Shown here: positions 34,804-42,844 of the stretch, in pieces | Position numbering within the stretch: the stretch's first letter is position 1 | Layout of the letters: every line of letters begins with the position of its first letter | The notes under the pieces: model-generated | What the model was told of the DNA's origin: nothing | What the model saw: the letters and a program-made list of their open reading frames with translations, nothing else | Database searches by the model: none | Translations under genes and position numbers: made by a program | NCBI GenBank assembly: GCA_910577585.1 | Contig: CAJTNN010000009.1 | Span: forward strand, 17,262 to 81,261 | From: an uncultured Muribaculaceae bacterium | Lineage (GTDB): Bacteria > Bacteroidota > Bacteroidia > Bacteroidales > Muribaculaceae | Length of the DNA stretch: 64,000 bases | Reading direction: 5' to 3'

Positions 34804-34852
34804 GCCCCTCCTCCTATCCTCCTCCTATCCTCCTCTTCTCCCCCTATCCTCA
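34804..34852. repeat. polypyrimidine tract before rsmE
   Basis: A stretch made almost only of C and T with a repeated TCCTCCTAT motif. It ends 25 bp before the rsmE ATG. A role is unknown; it lies where a ribosome-binding region would be. Confidence 0.5.
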
Positions 34853-34877
34853 CCGGCATACTTTATAACCCCTTCAG

Positions 34878-35591
34878 ATGATTCAATTTTATGCTCCTGA
34901 TATAGAGGCCTCAGGCTTGCTGCCACAGGATGAATCGATGCATTGCTGCCGCGTGTTGCGCCATAAGGCTGGCGATAGCATTTGTGTAATCGATGGACGT
35001 GGCAACCGCTTTGATTGCCGCATACTTGAAGCCGACCCACGGTCGACAGCCGTGGAAATCGTAGAATCAACGGCTATCCCGACACATTGGGGATGCCGCA
35101 TCACTCTGGCTGTGGCTCCCACAAAGAATATGGACCGCATGGAGTGGATGGTGGAGAAGGCTGTCGAAATCGGCGTCGACCGGATTGTGCCCCTGCTCTG
35201 CCAACATTCCGAACGCAAGGTGCTCAAAACCGAACGACTCACGAAAATTGCCATCTCGGCCATGAAGCAGAGCCTCAAGACTACGCTGCCGGAAGTATGC
35301 GACCTGACACCCATAAAGGAGTTTCTTGCTCAGCCACATCCCGGACTGAAATTCATGGGATATTGCGACCGCAATTATCCCCTGCTGCTCCTGCCTCAGC
35401 AATATGCAGCCGGAGAGGATGTGACGCTACTTATCGGTCCGGAGGGTGATTTCTCGCCTGAAGAGGTGCGATTGGCTGTCGATGCAGGGTTTGTGCCTGT
35501 GAGCTTCGGCCAAAGCCGACTGCGCACCGAGACCGCCGCAATCGCGGCTCTCGACACTGTGCACGTGCTCAATCTGCTGCATAATGCCTGA
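34878..35591 (+). CDS. rsmE: 16S rRNA m3U1498 methyltransferase
   Basis: 237 residues of the SPOUT superfamily. RsmE methylates N3 of U1498 in 16S rRNA using S-adenosylmethionine. An N-terminal PUA-like part (HCCRVLRHKAGDSICVIDGR) is followed by the knotted domain with PTKNMDRMEWMVEKAVEIGV, LIGPEGDFSPEEVRLA and FGQSRLRTETAAIAAL, the last two forming the SAM pocket. Length matches E. coli RsmE (243). It lies between the nucleoside permease and a TPR gene, and neither suggests a link. Confidence 0.95.
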   Translation: MIQFYAPDIEASGLLPQDESMHCCRVLRHKAGDSICVIDGRGNRFDCRILEADPRSTAVEIVESTAIPTHWGCRITLAVAPTKNMDRMEWMVEKAVEIGVDRIVPLLCQHSERKVLKTERLTKIAISAMKQSLKTTLPEVCDLTPIKEFLAQPHPGLKFMGYCDRNYPLLLLPQQYAAGEDVTLLIGPEGDFSPEEVRLAVDAGFVPVSFGQSRLRTETAAIAALDTVHVLNLLHNA

Positions 35592-35726
35592 TGAGTATCA
35601 CGCGACTTTTGACCGCTGTCGGCGAACTATCATAGCCATTCGGTTGTTAAACCACTGATTCCACCGCGCCCCCATGCGCGAACGGCAACATCATCGATTC
35701 CTTACGAATTAAACACTATTGACTAT

Positions 35727-37262
35727 ATGAAACTAATGAGATCTCTTTGCTGCCTGGCAATATGCGCTTCTTTCGCATGCTCGGCCCAGCAAATCAACCC
35801 CATCACCAAGGCCATGCTCAATGGCTACACCGAACTCCTTAAAGAGAACCCCAAAGATTACCAGACTCTCTATGAGAGAGCTGCACAATACTATCAGCTG
35901 TCGCGCTATGAGGATGCCCACTCTGATCTCGTGAAGGCGCTGCAGTATACCCCCGCCAAGGAGAAGGCGCTGCGCGAGAGTGAACTTTCGCTTATGGCAG
36001 ATGTGGCTATCGAAATGAAGAATTATGAGCTGGCACTCTCTTCTGTCAATGAGCTGCTGACTCTCTCGCCCGATAACTATGCCTACACCTATAAGAAGGG
36101 CAACATCCTGCTCTATCTCGACCGCCCGGAAGAGGCCTACCGTGTGTTCTCAAGCATGCAGACCATGAAGTCGCGCAGCCAGGAGGCTTATTTCGGAATG
36201 GCTAAGGCTTGCATCATGCTCAAGAATTTCTCGGAGGCCGAGGATCTCATGAAGGAGGCTGAGAATGCCGACCCCACAAATTACCTGACGTATTGCCGAC
36301 TCGGCGACCTCTATATGGATATGGATCAGCCTGAGAATGCTGCCACCAATTATCTGCTCGGATTCACTATGGCTTCTGATTCGCAGCGCCCGCTCGAATC
36401 TCTCATCTCGCTGGCTAATTCCAACTACAACGCCGTGGCTACGGCTCTCGATTTTGCAGCCGATAAGGCCGACAACCGCATCCCCATCCTCTTCCTCAAG
36501 GGCAACATCGCCTGCGAGAGCGGTAACTTCGGCCAGGCTGACGTGGCTCTGACCAATCTGCTGCAGTATCCTGAAGCGAAGATTCCGGGAGTATATTCGC
36601 GTCTGGCTTTGGCCAAACTCGGCGAGAATGACCTCGCGGCAGCCCATCAGGCTATCCAGAATGCTCTCACTCTGGGTGGAGGCGCCGAGGAATATGTGAT
36701 CAGCTCTACTATCAATCTGGCTCAGGGTGATGCGCAGAAGGCTATCTCTGACGCCGACATGGCTCTGGCTAAGGATGCCAATTCGGTCGATGCCATGATG
36801 GCTAAGGCTCAGGCTGCTATCGCAATGAAGGATGCCGACACTGCTCTCCAGACTCTCAATGAGGCTATCATGGTGGCTCCCGACAACCAGAAGGCTTTGC
36901 TGCTGCGCGCCTACACCAATCAGGAGCTGGCCAAAAACGGCAAGGCTGCCGTGGGCGACTACAACCGCATTATCCTTGAAGAGGCTGAAGACTTCCCGGC
37001 TTATACCTACAAGGCTATCGCACAGGCCAAGGCCGGCAAGAAGCTGGATGCCGATGCCACGGTGGCAAAGGCTCTCGAAGGGACTCCCGACAAGGATGAC
37101 TACTATTGGGCAGCCGTATACTACGCCCAGACCGGCGACCTCGAAAAGGCTCAGGATATGCTTGGCAAAGCCACTTACGCCGGCTTCCAGAACCAGTATG
37201 CCATCAAGACCGACAATACTCCCTGGCTCAACATCGCCCCGATACGCCATCTCACCAAGTAA
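35727..37262 (+). CDS. periplasmic TPR protein
   Basis: 511 residues. A signal peptide (MKLMRSLCCLAICASFACSA) is followed by tandem tetratricopeptide repeats from about residue 30 to 490. Examples are YERAAQYYQLSRYEDAHSDL, YRLGDLYMD-like CRLGDLYMDMDQPENAATNY and AKAQAAIAMKDADTALQTLN. No enzymatic domain is visible. TPR arrays bind protein partners. It is the same general type as the TPR protein at 49.99 kb but not a close duplicate. A strong terminator follows 41 bp past the stop, so it ends its transcript. Confidence 0.88.
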   Translation: MKLMRSLCCLAICASFACSAQQINPITKAMLNGYTELLKENPKDYQTLYERAAQYYQLSRYEDAHSDLVKALQYTPAKEKALRESELSLMADVAIEMKNYELALSSVNELLTLSPDNYAYTYKKGNILLYLDRPEEAYRVFSSMQTMKSRSQEAYFGMAKACIMLKNFSEAEDLMKEAENADPTNYLTYCRLGDLYMDMDQPENAATNYLLGFTMASDSQRPLESLISLANSNYNAVATALDFAADKADNRIPILFLKGNIACESGNFGQADVALTNLLQYPEAKIPGVYSRLALAKLGENDLAAAHQAIQNALTLGGGAEEYVISSTINLAQGDAQKAISDADMALAKDANSVDAMMAKAQAAIAMKDADTALQTLNEAIMVAPDNQKALLLRAYTNQELAKNGKAAVGDYNRIILEEAEDFPAYTYKAIAQAKAGKKLDADATVAKALEGTPDKDDYYWAAVYYAQTGDLEKAQDMLGKATYAGFQNQYAIKTDNTPWLNIAPIRHLTK

Positions 37263-37303
37263 GTCGTTGCTAAGAATTAACTCCACTCCAACCCTATAAC
37301 CCT

Positions 37304-37343
37304 GCAGGGCGCCGATGATTTGCATCGGCGCCCTGCTATTTTT
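37304..37343 (+). terminator. terminator of the TPR gene
   Basis: Arms GCAGGGCGCCGATG (37304-37317) and CATCGGCGCCCTGC (37323-37336) pair perfectly, followed by TATTTTT. Confidence 0.92.
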
Positions 37344-37647
37344 ATCATTCCTCCAATAATTTATTCCTCCAATAAATGGCGGCTTCTCCGGCCTAAAAGA
37401 TAAGTGCGGCTTCCTTTCTGCATCCCTGCCACTAAAGATGGCAAAGATGGGTATGACACACGCATTCTTTCACCACACGCATTCTCACCCCTGCGGTGAT
37501 TGGCTCCCCACTCACGCTCCTATAAAGAGCTCTTCGGCCACTCAAGAAGCAACGGAATAAACCAAAAGAGAACGTCACCCCGAGCCACTCAAAACGCGAC
37601 GGAATAAGACAAAAGAGAGCGTCATCTGAATGATGCGCTCTCTTTCG
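37344..37647. repeat. gap with a 47-bp tandem duplication by the tRNA-Glu terminator
   Basis: Two copies of a 47-bp unit start at 37537 and 37584 (GCCACTCAA, ACGGAATAA, CAAAAGAGA, CGTCA shared). The second copy forms one arm of the tRNA-Glu terminator. The rest of the gap shows no gene. Confidence 0.72.
37612..37645 (-). terminator. tRNA-Glu terminator
   Basis: AAAGAGAGCG (37612-37621) pairs with CGCTCTCTTT (37636-37645), with a one-base bulge and an inner CATC/GATG. On the minus strand the stem is followed by TTGTCTTATT. Confidence 0.75.
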
Positions 37648-37719
37648 TAGCCGATCCGGGACTCGAACCCGAGTCTCCACCGTGAGAGGGTGGCGTGCTA
37701 ACCGCTACACTAATCGGCC
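37648..37719 (-). tRNA. tRNA-Glu (CTC), copy 1
   Basis: Minus-strand cloverleaf of 72 nt: acceptor GGCCGAT with ATCGGCT, anticodon stem CCACC/GGTGG around CTCTCAC (anticodon CTC), T arm CGGGTTCGAGTCCCG. No encoded CCA. It reads GAG codons. Confidence 0.93.
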
Positions 37720-37740
37720 TTGCATGCGGTTCTATGTCAG

Positions 37741-37812
37741 TAGTCGATCCGGGACTCGAACCCGAGTCTCCACCGTGAGAGGGTGGCGTGCTAACCGCTA
37801 CACTAATCGACC
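37741..37812 (-). tRNA. tRNA-Glu (CTC), copy 2
   Basis: Same sequence as copy 1 except the third acceptor pair, C-G there and T-A here (GGTCGAT/ATCGACT), a compensated change. It lies upstream of copy 1 in the same likely transcript. No encoded CCA. Confidence 0.93.
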
Positions 37813-37862
37813 ATGCGGGAGACTCTGCGATGATGTCGCCGGCTCATCTCCCGTTTGCGGTG

Positions 37863-37894
37863 CAAAGTTACGAACTTTTTTTGACTTGTGCAAA
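37863..37894 (-). promoter_or_regulatory. tRNA-Glu promoter
   Basis: On the minus strand TTTG (37894-37891), 20-base spacer, TAACTTTG (37870-37863), 51 bp upstream of copy 2. Both tRNAs are probably made from it. Confidence 0.85.
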
Positions 37895-37948
37895 TTTTTC
37901 AGAAGAAAAATTTACTACCGTAACTCTTCCGGCTTATGCCTCACTGAT

Positions 37949-38488
37949 TTACTCAGCGGCAGCTGCTTCTGTCTCAGCTGTCTCTGCCTCGAGGGCTGCC
38001 TTAGCGGCTGCCTCTTCGGCTGCGAGCTTCTCAGCTTTCTTCTTTGCTACTGCTTCGCCTTTCAGACGATTCTTCTCGGCCTCGGCCTCGAAAATCTTCT
38101 TGGCTGCCTCTGCTGCGGCTGCATCTTTCTTAGCCTTGGCTGCATCGGCCACTTTGGTGCGGTCGGCTTTCCAAGCCTCAAAACGACGCTGTGCCTCCTC
38201 TGCGCTGAATGCGCCTTTGGCTACACCTCCGCGAAGGTGCTTCATCAGCATCACACCCTCACGTGAGAGAAGTGAGCGTACTGTGTCTGTAGGTTCTACA
38301 CCTACCTCTACCCAATACAAAGCACGGTCGAAGTCTAAACTTATTGTAGCAGGATTAGTGTTCGGATTATAAGAACCTATCCTCTCAATAAATCTACCAT
38401 CTCGTGGTGCCCTGCTATCGGCGACTACAATGGGATAATAAGCGTAGCCTTTACGGCCATGACGCTGCAATCTGATTTTTGTTGCCAT
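37949..38488 (-). CDS. rpsP: 30S ribosomal protein S16 with long C-terminal extension
   Basis: 179 residues against about 80-90 in E. coli. The first 80 are S16 (MATKIRLQRHGRKGYAYYPI, DGRFIERIGSYNPN, LSREGVMLMKHL). From about residue 85 an Ala/Lys/Glu-rich tail, probably a single alpha-helix or coiled coil (AAKAKKDAAAAEAAKKIFEA), runs to the end. Such extensions are, from memory, common in Bacteroidetes S16. It has its own consensus promoter. The genes that often follow rpsP in other phyla (rimM, trmD) are not here. Confidence 0.95.
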   Translation of the reverse strand: MATKIRLQRHGRKGYAYYPIVVADSRAPRDGRFIERIGSYNPNTNPATISLDFDRALYWVEVGVEPTDTVRSLLSREGVMLMKHLRGGVAKGAFSAEEAQRRFEAWKADRTKVADAAKAKKDAAAAEAAKKIFEAEAEKNRLKGEAVAKKKAEKLAAEEAAAKAALEAETAETEAAAAE

Positions 38489-38552
38489 AAAACTTGCCGG
38501 TTGATTTATATTGTTCGGGTGAAGAGCCGGGCGGCTCTCCGTTTTAGCGATG

Positions 38553-38584
38553 CAAAATTACACTTTTATTCTTAACCATCCAAA
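38553..38584 (-). promoter_or_regulatory. rpsP promoter
   Basis: On the minus strand TTTG (38584-38581), 20-base spacer, TAATTTTG (38560-38553). The opposite-facing prfA has a -7 box TAATTTTG at 38615-38622 with no clear -33. Confidence 0.8.
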
Positions 38585-38745
38585 TTTCATAACCCTTTTT
38601 TCTCCTTTTTTTATTAATTTTGTGCTGTTTTAGGTCGACCACCCACTCTATCGGTGGATATGGACGGCTTGAAACATTACTTCCCCTCCTATTTTATGGG
38701 GGAAGTGATTACTTTTTGAATTGTCTATATACACACATTATATAT

Positions 38746-39855
38746 ATGAGTGAGAATTCCCTGCTTTCACGACTCGATGGTCTTGATGGCCGATTCGAGG
38801 AGGTGGCTACGTTGATAACCGATCCGGCTGTAATCGCCGACCAACAGCGCTATGTACGCCTGACCAAGGAGTACCGCGATCTTGAACGCATACTCGAGGC
38901 TACCCGCCGCTATAGGGCGCTGCTCGATTCTATCGATGAGGCTAAGACTCTGCTGGCCGAGGAGACTGATGAGGAGATGCGTCAGATGGCACGCGAGGAG
39001 CTGGAGAAGGCTTCGGCTAAACTCCCGGAGTCGGAAGAGGAGATCAAACTCCTTCTCATCCCGGCTGACCCTGACGATGCCAAGAATGCTATCGTCGAAA
39101 TTCGTGGCGGCACGGGGGGCGACGAGGCGGCGCTCTTTGCGGGCGACCTCTTCAGAATGTATCAGAAGTATGCCGAATCAAAGGGGTGGCAACTGGCTGT
39201 GTCTTCATTCTCTGAGGGTGCAGCGGGTGGATATAAGGAGATTATCTTTACGCTTACGGGCGATGGAGTGTATGGCACCATGAAGTATGAGAGTGGGGTG
39301 CATCGCGTGCAGCGTGTGCCGGCCACCGAGACTCAGGGGCGTGTGCACACCTCGGCGGCCACTGTGGCTGTGCTGCCTGAGGCGCAGGAGTTTGATGTCG
39401 AGATCCATGAGGGTGAAATCAAATGGGACACCTTCCGCTCTGGTGGCGCGGGAGGCCAGAATGTGAATAAGGTGGAGTCGGGTGTCAGATTGCGCTATAA
39501 CTGGAAGAATCCTAACACGGGGGTCGTAGAGGAGATTCTTATCGAGTGTACCGAGACACGTGACCAACCCAAGAACAAGGAACGCGCACTCGCGCGACTG
39601 CGCACTTTCATCTATGATAAGGAGCACCAGAAATATCTCGATGATATAGCTTCAAAGCGAAAGACTATGGTCAGCACCGGCGACCGCTCGGCGAAGATAC
39701 GCACCTACAATTTCCCGCAGGGGCGCATGACCGACCACCGCATCAACTTCACGCTCTACAACCTCGCAGCTTTCATGGATGGCGATATCCAGGAGTGCAT
39801 CGACCGCCTCATTGTGGCTGAGAATGCCGAGAAGCTCAAGGCCTCCGAGTTATGA
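38746..39855 (+). CDS. prfA: peptide chain release factor 1
   Basis: 369 residues from MSENSLLSRLDGL at 38746; an earlier in-frame ATG (38620) lies on the -7 box and would add 42 unrelated residues. RF1 reads UAA and UAG and triggers hydrolysis of peptidyl-tRNA. The catalytic GGQ is at 236-238 (SGGAGGQNVNKVESGVRL), whose glutamine is the usual target of PrmC methylation. The codon-reading region has VPATETQGRVHTSAAT, where PAT is the RF1 type of the PxT motif. Downstream lies the long MITE-like element. Confidence 0.96.
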   Translation: MSENSLLSRLDGLDGRFEEVATLITDPAVIADQQRYVRLTKEYRDLERILEATRRYRALLDSIDEAKTLLAEETDEEMRQMAREELEKASAKLPESEEEIKLLLIPADPDDAKNAIVEIRGGTGGDEAALFAGDLFRMYQKYAESKGWQLAVSSFSEGAAGGYKEIIFTLTGDGVYGTMKYESGVHRVQRVPATETQGRVHTSAATVAVLPEAQEFDVEIHEGEIKWDTFRSGGAGGQNVNKVESGVRLRYNWKNPNTGVVEEILIECTETRDQPKNKERALARLRTFIYDKEHQKYLDDIASKRKTMVSTGDRSAKIRTYNFPQGRMTDHRINFTLYNLAAFMDGDIQECIDRLIVAENAEKLKASEL

Positions 39856-39971
39856 TTCTTTTAACATTCCGATAGCCAACAATCATCATTTCATTGATGT
39901 TGTAGTAGTATATCCGGCATTGCGATAGCTGAAGAACATTCTCCAGCTGACAGCAATGACCGGAATATATA

Positions 39972-40154
39972 AAGTATCTCTCAAAAATTAGCTATGCATT
40001 ATTTTTGAGGATTTTTTGAGTGATTTTCGTCGGCTGAGGAAGGAGCTTAGCGAGCTAAGCGACTGACGAAGACGGCGAAAAGCGCCAAAAAAGACCAAAA
40101 AGAATCATAGCTCAAAAATTAATTCAAATCTTAACTAATTTTTGAGAGATACTT
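39972..40154. repeat. MITE-like family 1, long copy with structured core
   Basis: 183 bp with perfect 20-bp terminal inverted repeats (39972-39991 and 40135-40154). The core has an outer stem TTTTCGTCG (40024-40032) with CGGCGAAAA (40073-40081) around a hairpin GCTTAG-CGAG-CTAAGC (40045-40060). The core lies between direct copies of ATTTTTGAG, one beside each end. No open frame of note is present. It lies between prfA and a small membrane protein gene. Confidence 0.88.
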
Positions 40155-40206
40155 ATTACCGCAGGAGTGCGGCATGAAGTGTGGTATGGTCTTAATTCTT
40201 AGTATT

Positions 40207-40383
40207 ATGAAAACACTATCCGTAATTTTCTACATCGTCGGGTCAGTCTTGCTGATCGCTTCTTGCTTCGTGACAAGTGTGTCGGCCACATGGTGGCTGG
40301 GGGCTTCGGCCGTGGTGGCTTTAATCATAGGTTGCATCTGCCAGTTTAATGTCAACAGGGCTAATCAGTTCCACCATCTGTGA
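40207..40383 (+). CDS. small membrane protein, function unknown
   Basis: 58 residues from MKTLSVIFYIVGS at 40207 (an upstream in-frame ATG at 40174 is less likely because it adds a poor leader). Two membrane helices are predicted (VIFYIVGSVLLIASCF, WWLGASAVVALIIGCI). No domain is recognised. It may be a real small protein because the coding frame fills the hydrophobic pattern and ends cleanly, but support is modest. Confidence 0.5.
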   Translation: MKTLSVIFYIVGSVLLIASCFVTSVSATWWLGASAVVALIIGCICQFNVNRANQFHHL

Positions 40384-40523
40384 ATCGCCTATACGGCGTC
40401 CCACACACCATGCGAGACAATGACAATAACGCCGGCTTATGCGCCGGCGCCTGAGTTATCAATTCCAACAATTTGTAGCCAAGGGGAGATTACTTGACCC
40501 ATAATAAGGCTCTCCCCTCTCCG

Positions 40524-41273
40524 CTACTTTAACTTATTAATAAAGGAGTCAGCCTGCGATAATGTCGCAGGCTTTCCTATGTCGATGAGTTTGAGCTCTG
40601 GATTATCCCAGCCTCTGACGTCGATATGCTGCGCGGCGTGAAGATAGAAGTCTATCACCGAAAAGACCCCCTCGCGCTGCTGACGCTCCATCTCGGCGAG
40701 TATCTGAGCAGGAGATATGACATGAATCCCACTGAAGGCGCGAAGCTGATGCGTGGCATCGACCATAAATCCTTCGGGACGCGTCAGCCCGCTGGTCATA
40801 TCCACCCATCCTCTTAAATGCGAGTCGGCATCGAAGGCAAGACGCCGGCTTGATTCGCGTCGGCTCACAAGCAGTGTGGCGGCAGCGCCTGAGTCGGCAT
40901 GGGCCTCAACCAACTTGCGCAGCGGTGCATCCGAGAGTATATCGACGTTATGAATCAAGACTCCTTCGTTGTCGTTCCAACCCGTGCGGCGCAGGGCTTG
41001 AAGGATAGCACCGCCTGTATCGAGAAGTTGCCGGCGTTCGTCGCTGATGCTTATAGTGAGGCCAAAGTTGGAGTTGGCCGCAAGATACTCCTCTATCTGG
41101 TCAGCAAAATGATGCACATTGACCACAATTTCTGTAACCCCCTCGCTCTTTAGCCGCTTGATGACATGGGCAAGTATCGGCTCGCCCCCTACGGGCACAA
41201 GTGCCTTAGGATGCTCAAGCGTGAATGGGCGCAGCCGTGTGCCAAGTCCGGCTGCAAGTATGAATGCTCTCAT
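40524..41273 (-). CDS. sugar-1-phosphate nucleotidyltransferase, MurU-like
   Basis: 249 residues. The signature FILAAGLGTRLRPFTLEHPK (residues 4-23 region) and LVPVGGEPILAHVI place it among NDP-sugar pyrophosphorylases. HNVDILSD contains the metal-binding Asp. Size and neighbour suggest N-acetylmuramate-1-phosphate uridylyltransferase (MurU), which turns MurNAc-1-P plus UTP into UDP-MurNAc, bypassing MurA/MurB in wall recycling. The gene upstream (63 bp) has an AmgK-like kinase domain, the partner enzyme in that pathway. Mannose-1-phosphate guanylyltransferase is the alternative. Confidence 0.82.
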   Translation of the reverse strand: MRAFILAAGLGTRLRPFTLEHPKALVPVGGEPILAHVIKRLKSEGVTEIVVNVHHFADQIEEYLAANSNFGLTISISDERRQLLDTGGAILQALRRTGWNDNEGVLIHNVDILSDAPLRKLVEAHADSGAAATLLVSRRESSRRLAFDADSHLRGWVDMTSGLTRPEGFMVDATHQLRAFSGIHVISPAQILAEMERQQREGVFSVIDFYLHAAQHIDVRGWDNPELKLIDIGKPATLSQADSFINKLK

Positions 41274-41336
41274 TTATATTCTATGTCGTTTTATCGTGGG
41301 TAGATATCTACTCTGTCGTGGTTTTATAGTGGATTC

Positions 41337-42818
41337 TCAGTCAAGCATGGTGTCGATGCCCTGCTCGCGATGTATGAGACGCACCTCGGCGGCGGGATAC
41401 AACTCCTTTATATGTGCGGCCATGGCATTGGCGCAGTATACTGAGCGGTGGCGTCCCCCGGTGCAGCCGAAGGCCACCTGCAGATTGCGGAAGCCGCGCC
41501 GCAGATAGGTGGCCACACAGGGATCGACCATCCCTGCGGCATTGGCCACAAATTTCTGCACTTCGCCTTGCTCTTCGAGAAATCTCTTTACTGGGGCATC
41601 ATAACCGGTGAGGGGTCGGTATTCGGCATAGCGGCCTGGATTGTGCATCCCACGGCAGTCAAACACGAAGCCACCACCATTGCCGGTGAAGTTGACGGGA
41701 TAACCCTTCTTATACGAGAAACTCAACACCTCCACCCGCAACGTCGGGTGCTCATCAGGGGTAAATATCTTGAGTGCGCACACTTCGCTGCTGAGACGCT
41801 TCAATTCAGGATAGTCATCAAGCGCCCCCTCCTCTATCAGTTGCCGGAGATTCTGCAACGCATGGGGGATGCTCTCCACAAAGTGCGCCTTGTGCTCAAT
41901 CAAACCCCTGAACCCATAGGCTCCCAGCACCTGCAGAGTGCGCAGTGTCACAAAGCGCGGAGCTGCACGGCGCAACTCATCTTCCCGACAGCCGGTCAGC
42001 ATGGCAAGCCTCTCTATATATGCCTCAAGCATCCGTTGGCGCCAGCGGGGCTCAAAGGCAGCCTTGGCCTGCCACAGAAATGACACTGCATCATAGAGCG
42101 CCGGACCGCGCATCCCACCCTGAAAATCAATAAAACCCCAAGCGGGCACATCTCCAGGCCGGGAGTCTATGCACATTAGATTGCGGCTCTGGAAATCGCG
42201 ATACATAAACCCGCATGCAGCAGCGGGATATGCGCCGATGTCATCGGCCAGACGATTGAAATCCTCCTCAAGCGCAGCCTCGTCAAACGTCACTCCGCAG
42301 ACCTTCAGAAAGTCATACTTGAAATAATTGAGGTCCCACATCACGCGGCGCCTGTCGAAGGCCGCCTCCGGACGAGACCCCTCCGAGCGAGCCATTGCGG
42401 TGGTCTGCAGTATGAGCAATCCTTTCCACACCCGATGCATCAGCGCATCATCAAGCGTGGAATAGCCATCGGCATTGCGGCCGTCCTGAATCAGGTCGAG
42501 CAGCTGCGTGTCGCCGAAGTCGGTCTGAAGATAGCAGTGGCCGTCGGCCGACTCTCCATATATATGTGGCATACGGCAAACGCCGTCCCCACAATCCTCC
42601 ATACGCCGTTCGAAGGCCCGGGCCAATGTGCAGAATCTACGATTCTCAGCCACGTCATCGCCATATGTGGCGATGCATGTGGCGGGACCCTCCGCACCCC
42701 AGCCCGAAGTCACCCGGTAATAGCGGCGCGACGACCCTGCACCGGCCAGTCTCTCAATATGTTTCGGTTCGCCGCCGAACGCAGCGACACACAATTTTGC
42801 AATTTCTTTAATTTCCAT
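41337..42818 (-). CDS. AmgK-like sugar kinase fused to RapZ C-terminal domain
   Basis: 493 residues. Residues 1-345 are an aminoglycoside phosphotransferase-type kinase (GAGSSRRYYRV near 27-36; YRDFQSRNL 206-214 with catalytic Asp208; metal Asp231 in FIDFQGG), like the anomeric MurNAc/GlcNAc kinase AmgK. Residues 350-493 match the C-terminal domain of RapZ (EVLSFSYKKGYP, DCRGMHNPGRY 387-397, GCTGGRHRSV 451-460), which in E. coli binds glucosamine-6-phosphate and controls GlmS. The MurU-like gene follows. The product may therefore make MurNAc-1-P and sense amino-sugar levels. A -7 box TAAATTTG lies at 42830-42823, only 4 bp from the ATG, hinting at a leaderless message. Confidence 0.88.
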   Translation of the reverse strand: MEIKEIAKLCVAAFGGEPKHIERLAGAGSSRRYYRVTSGWGAEGPATCIATYGDDVAENRRFCTLARAFERRMEDCGDGVCRMPHIYGESADGHCYLQTDFGDTQLLDLIQDGRNADGYSTLDDALMHRVWKGLLILQTTAMARSEGSRPEAAFDRRRVMWDLNYFKYDFLKVCGVTFDEAALEEDFNRLADDIGAYPAAACGFMYRDFQSRNLMCIDSRPGDVPAWGFIDFQGGMRGPALYDAVSFLWQAKAAFEPRWRQRMLEAYIERLAMLTGCREDELRRAAPRFVTLRTLQVLGAYGFRGLIEHKAHFVESIPHALQNLRQLIEEGALDDYPELKRLSSEVCALKIFTPDEHPTLRVEVLSFSYKKGYPVNFTGNGGGFVFDCRGMHNPGRYAEYRPLTGYDAPVKRFLEEQGEVQKFVANAAGMVDPCVATYLRRGFRNLQVAFGCTGGRHRSVYCANAMAAHIKELYPAAEVRLIHREQGIDTMLD

Positions 42819-42844
42819 CCCCCAAATTTACTAATTTTTTAGGA

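Noticed and set aside
34804..34852. Coding or RNA role for the polypyrimidine tract
   Set aside because: No frame, pairing partner or known motif supports more than a low-complexity stretch.
36150..37325. 391-codon frame antisense to the TPR gene
   Set aside because: Composition follows from the opposite strand; no signal, domain or start context.
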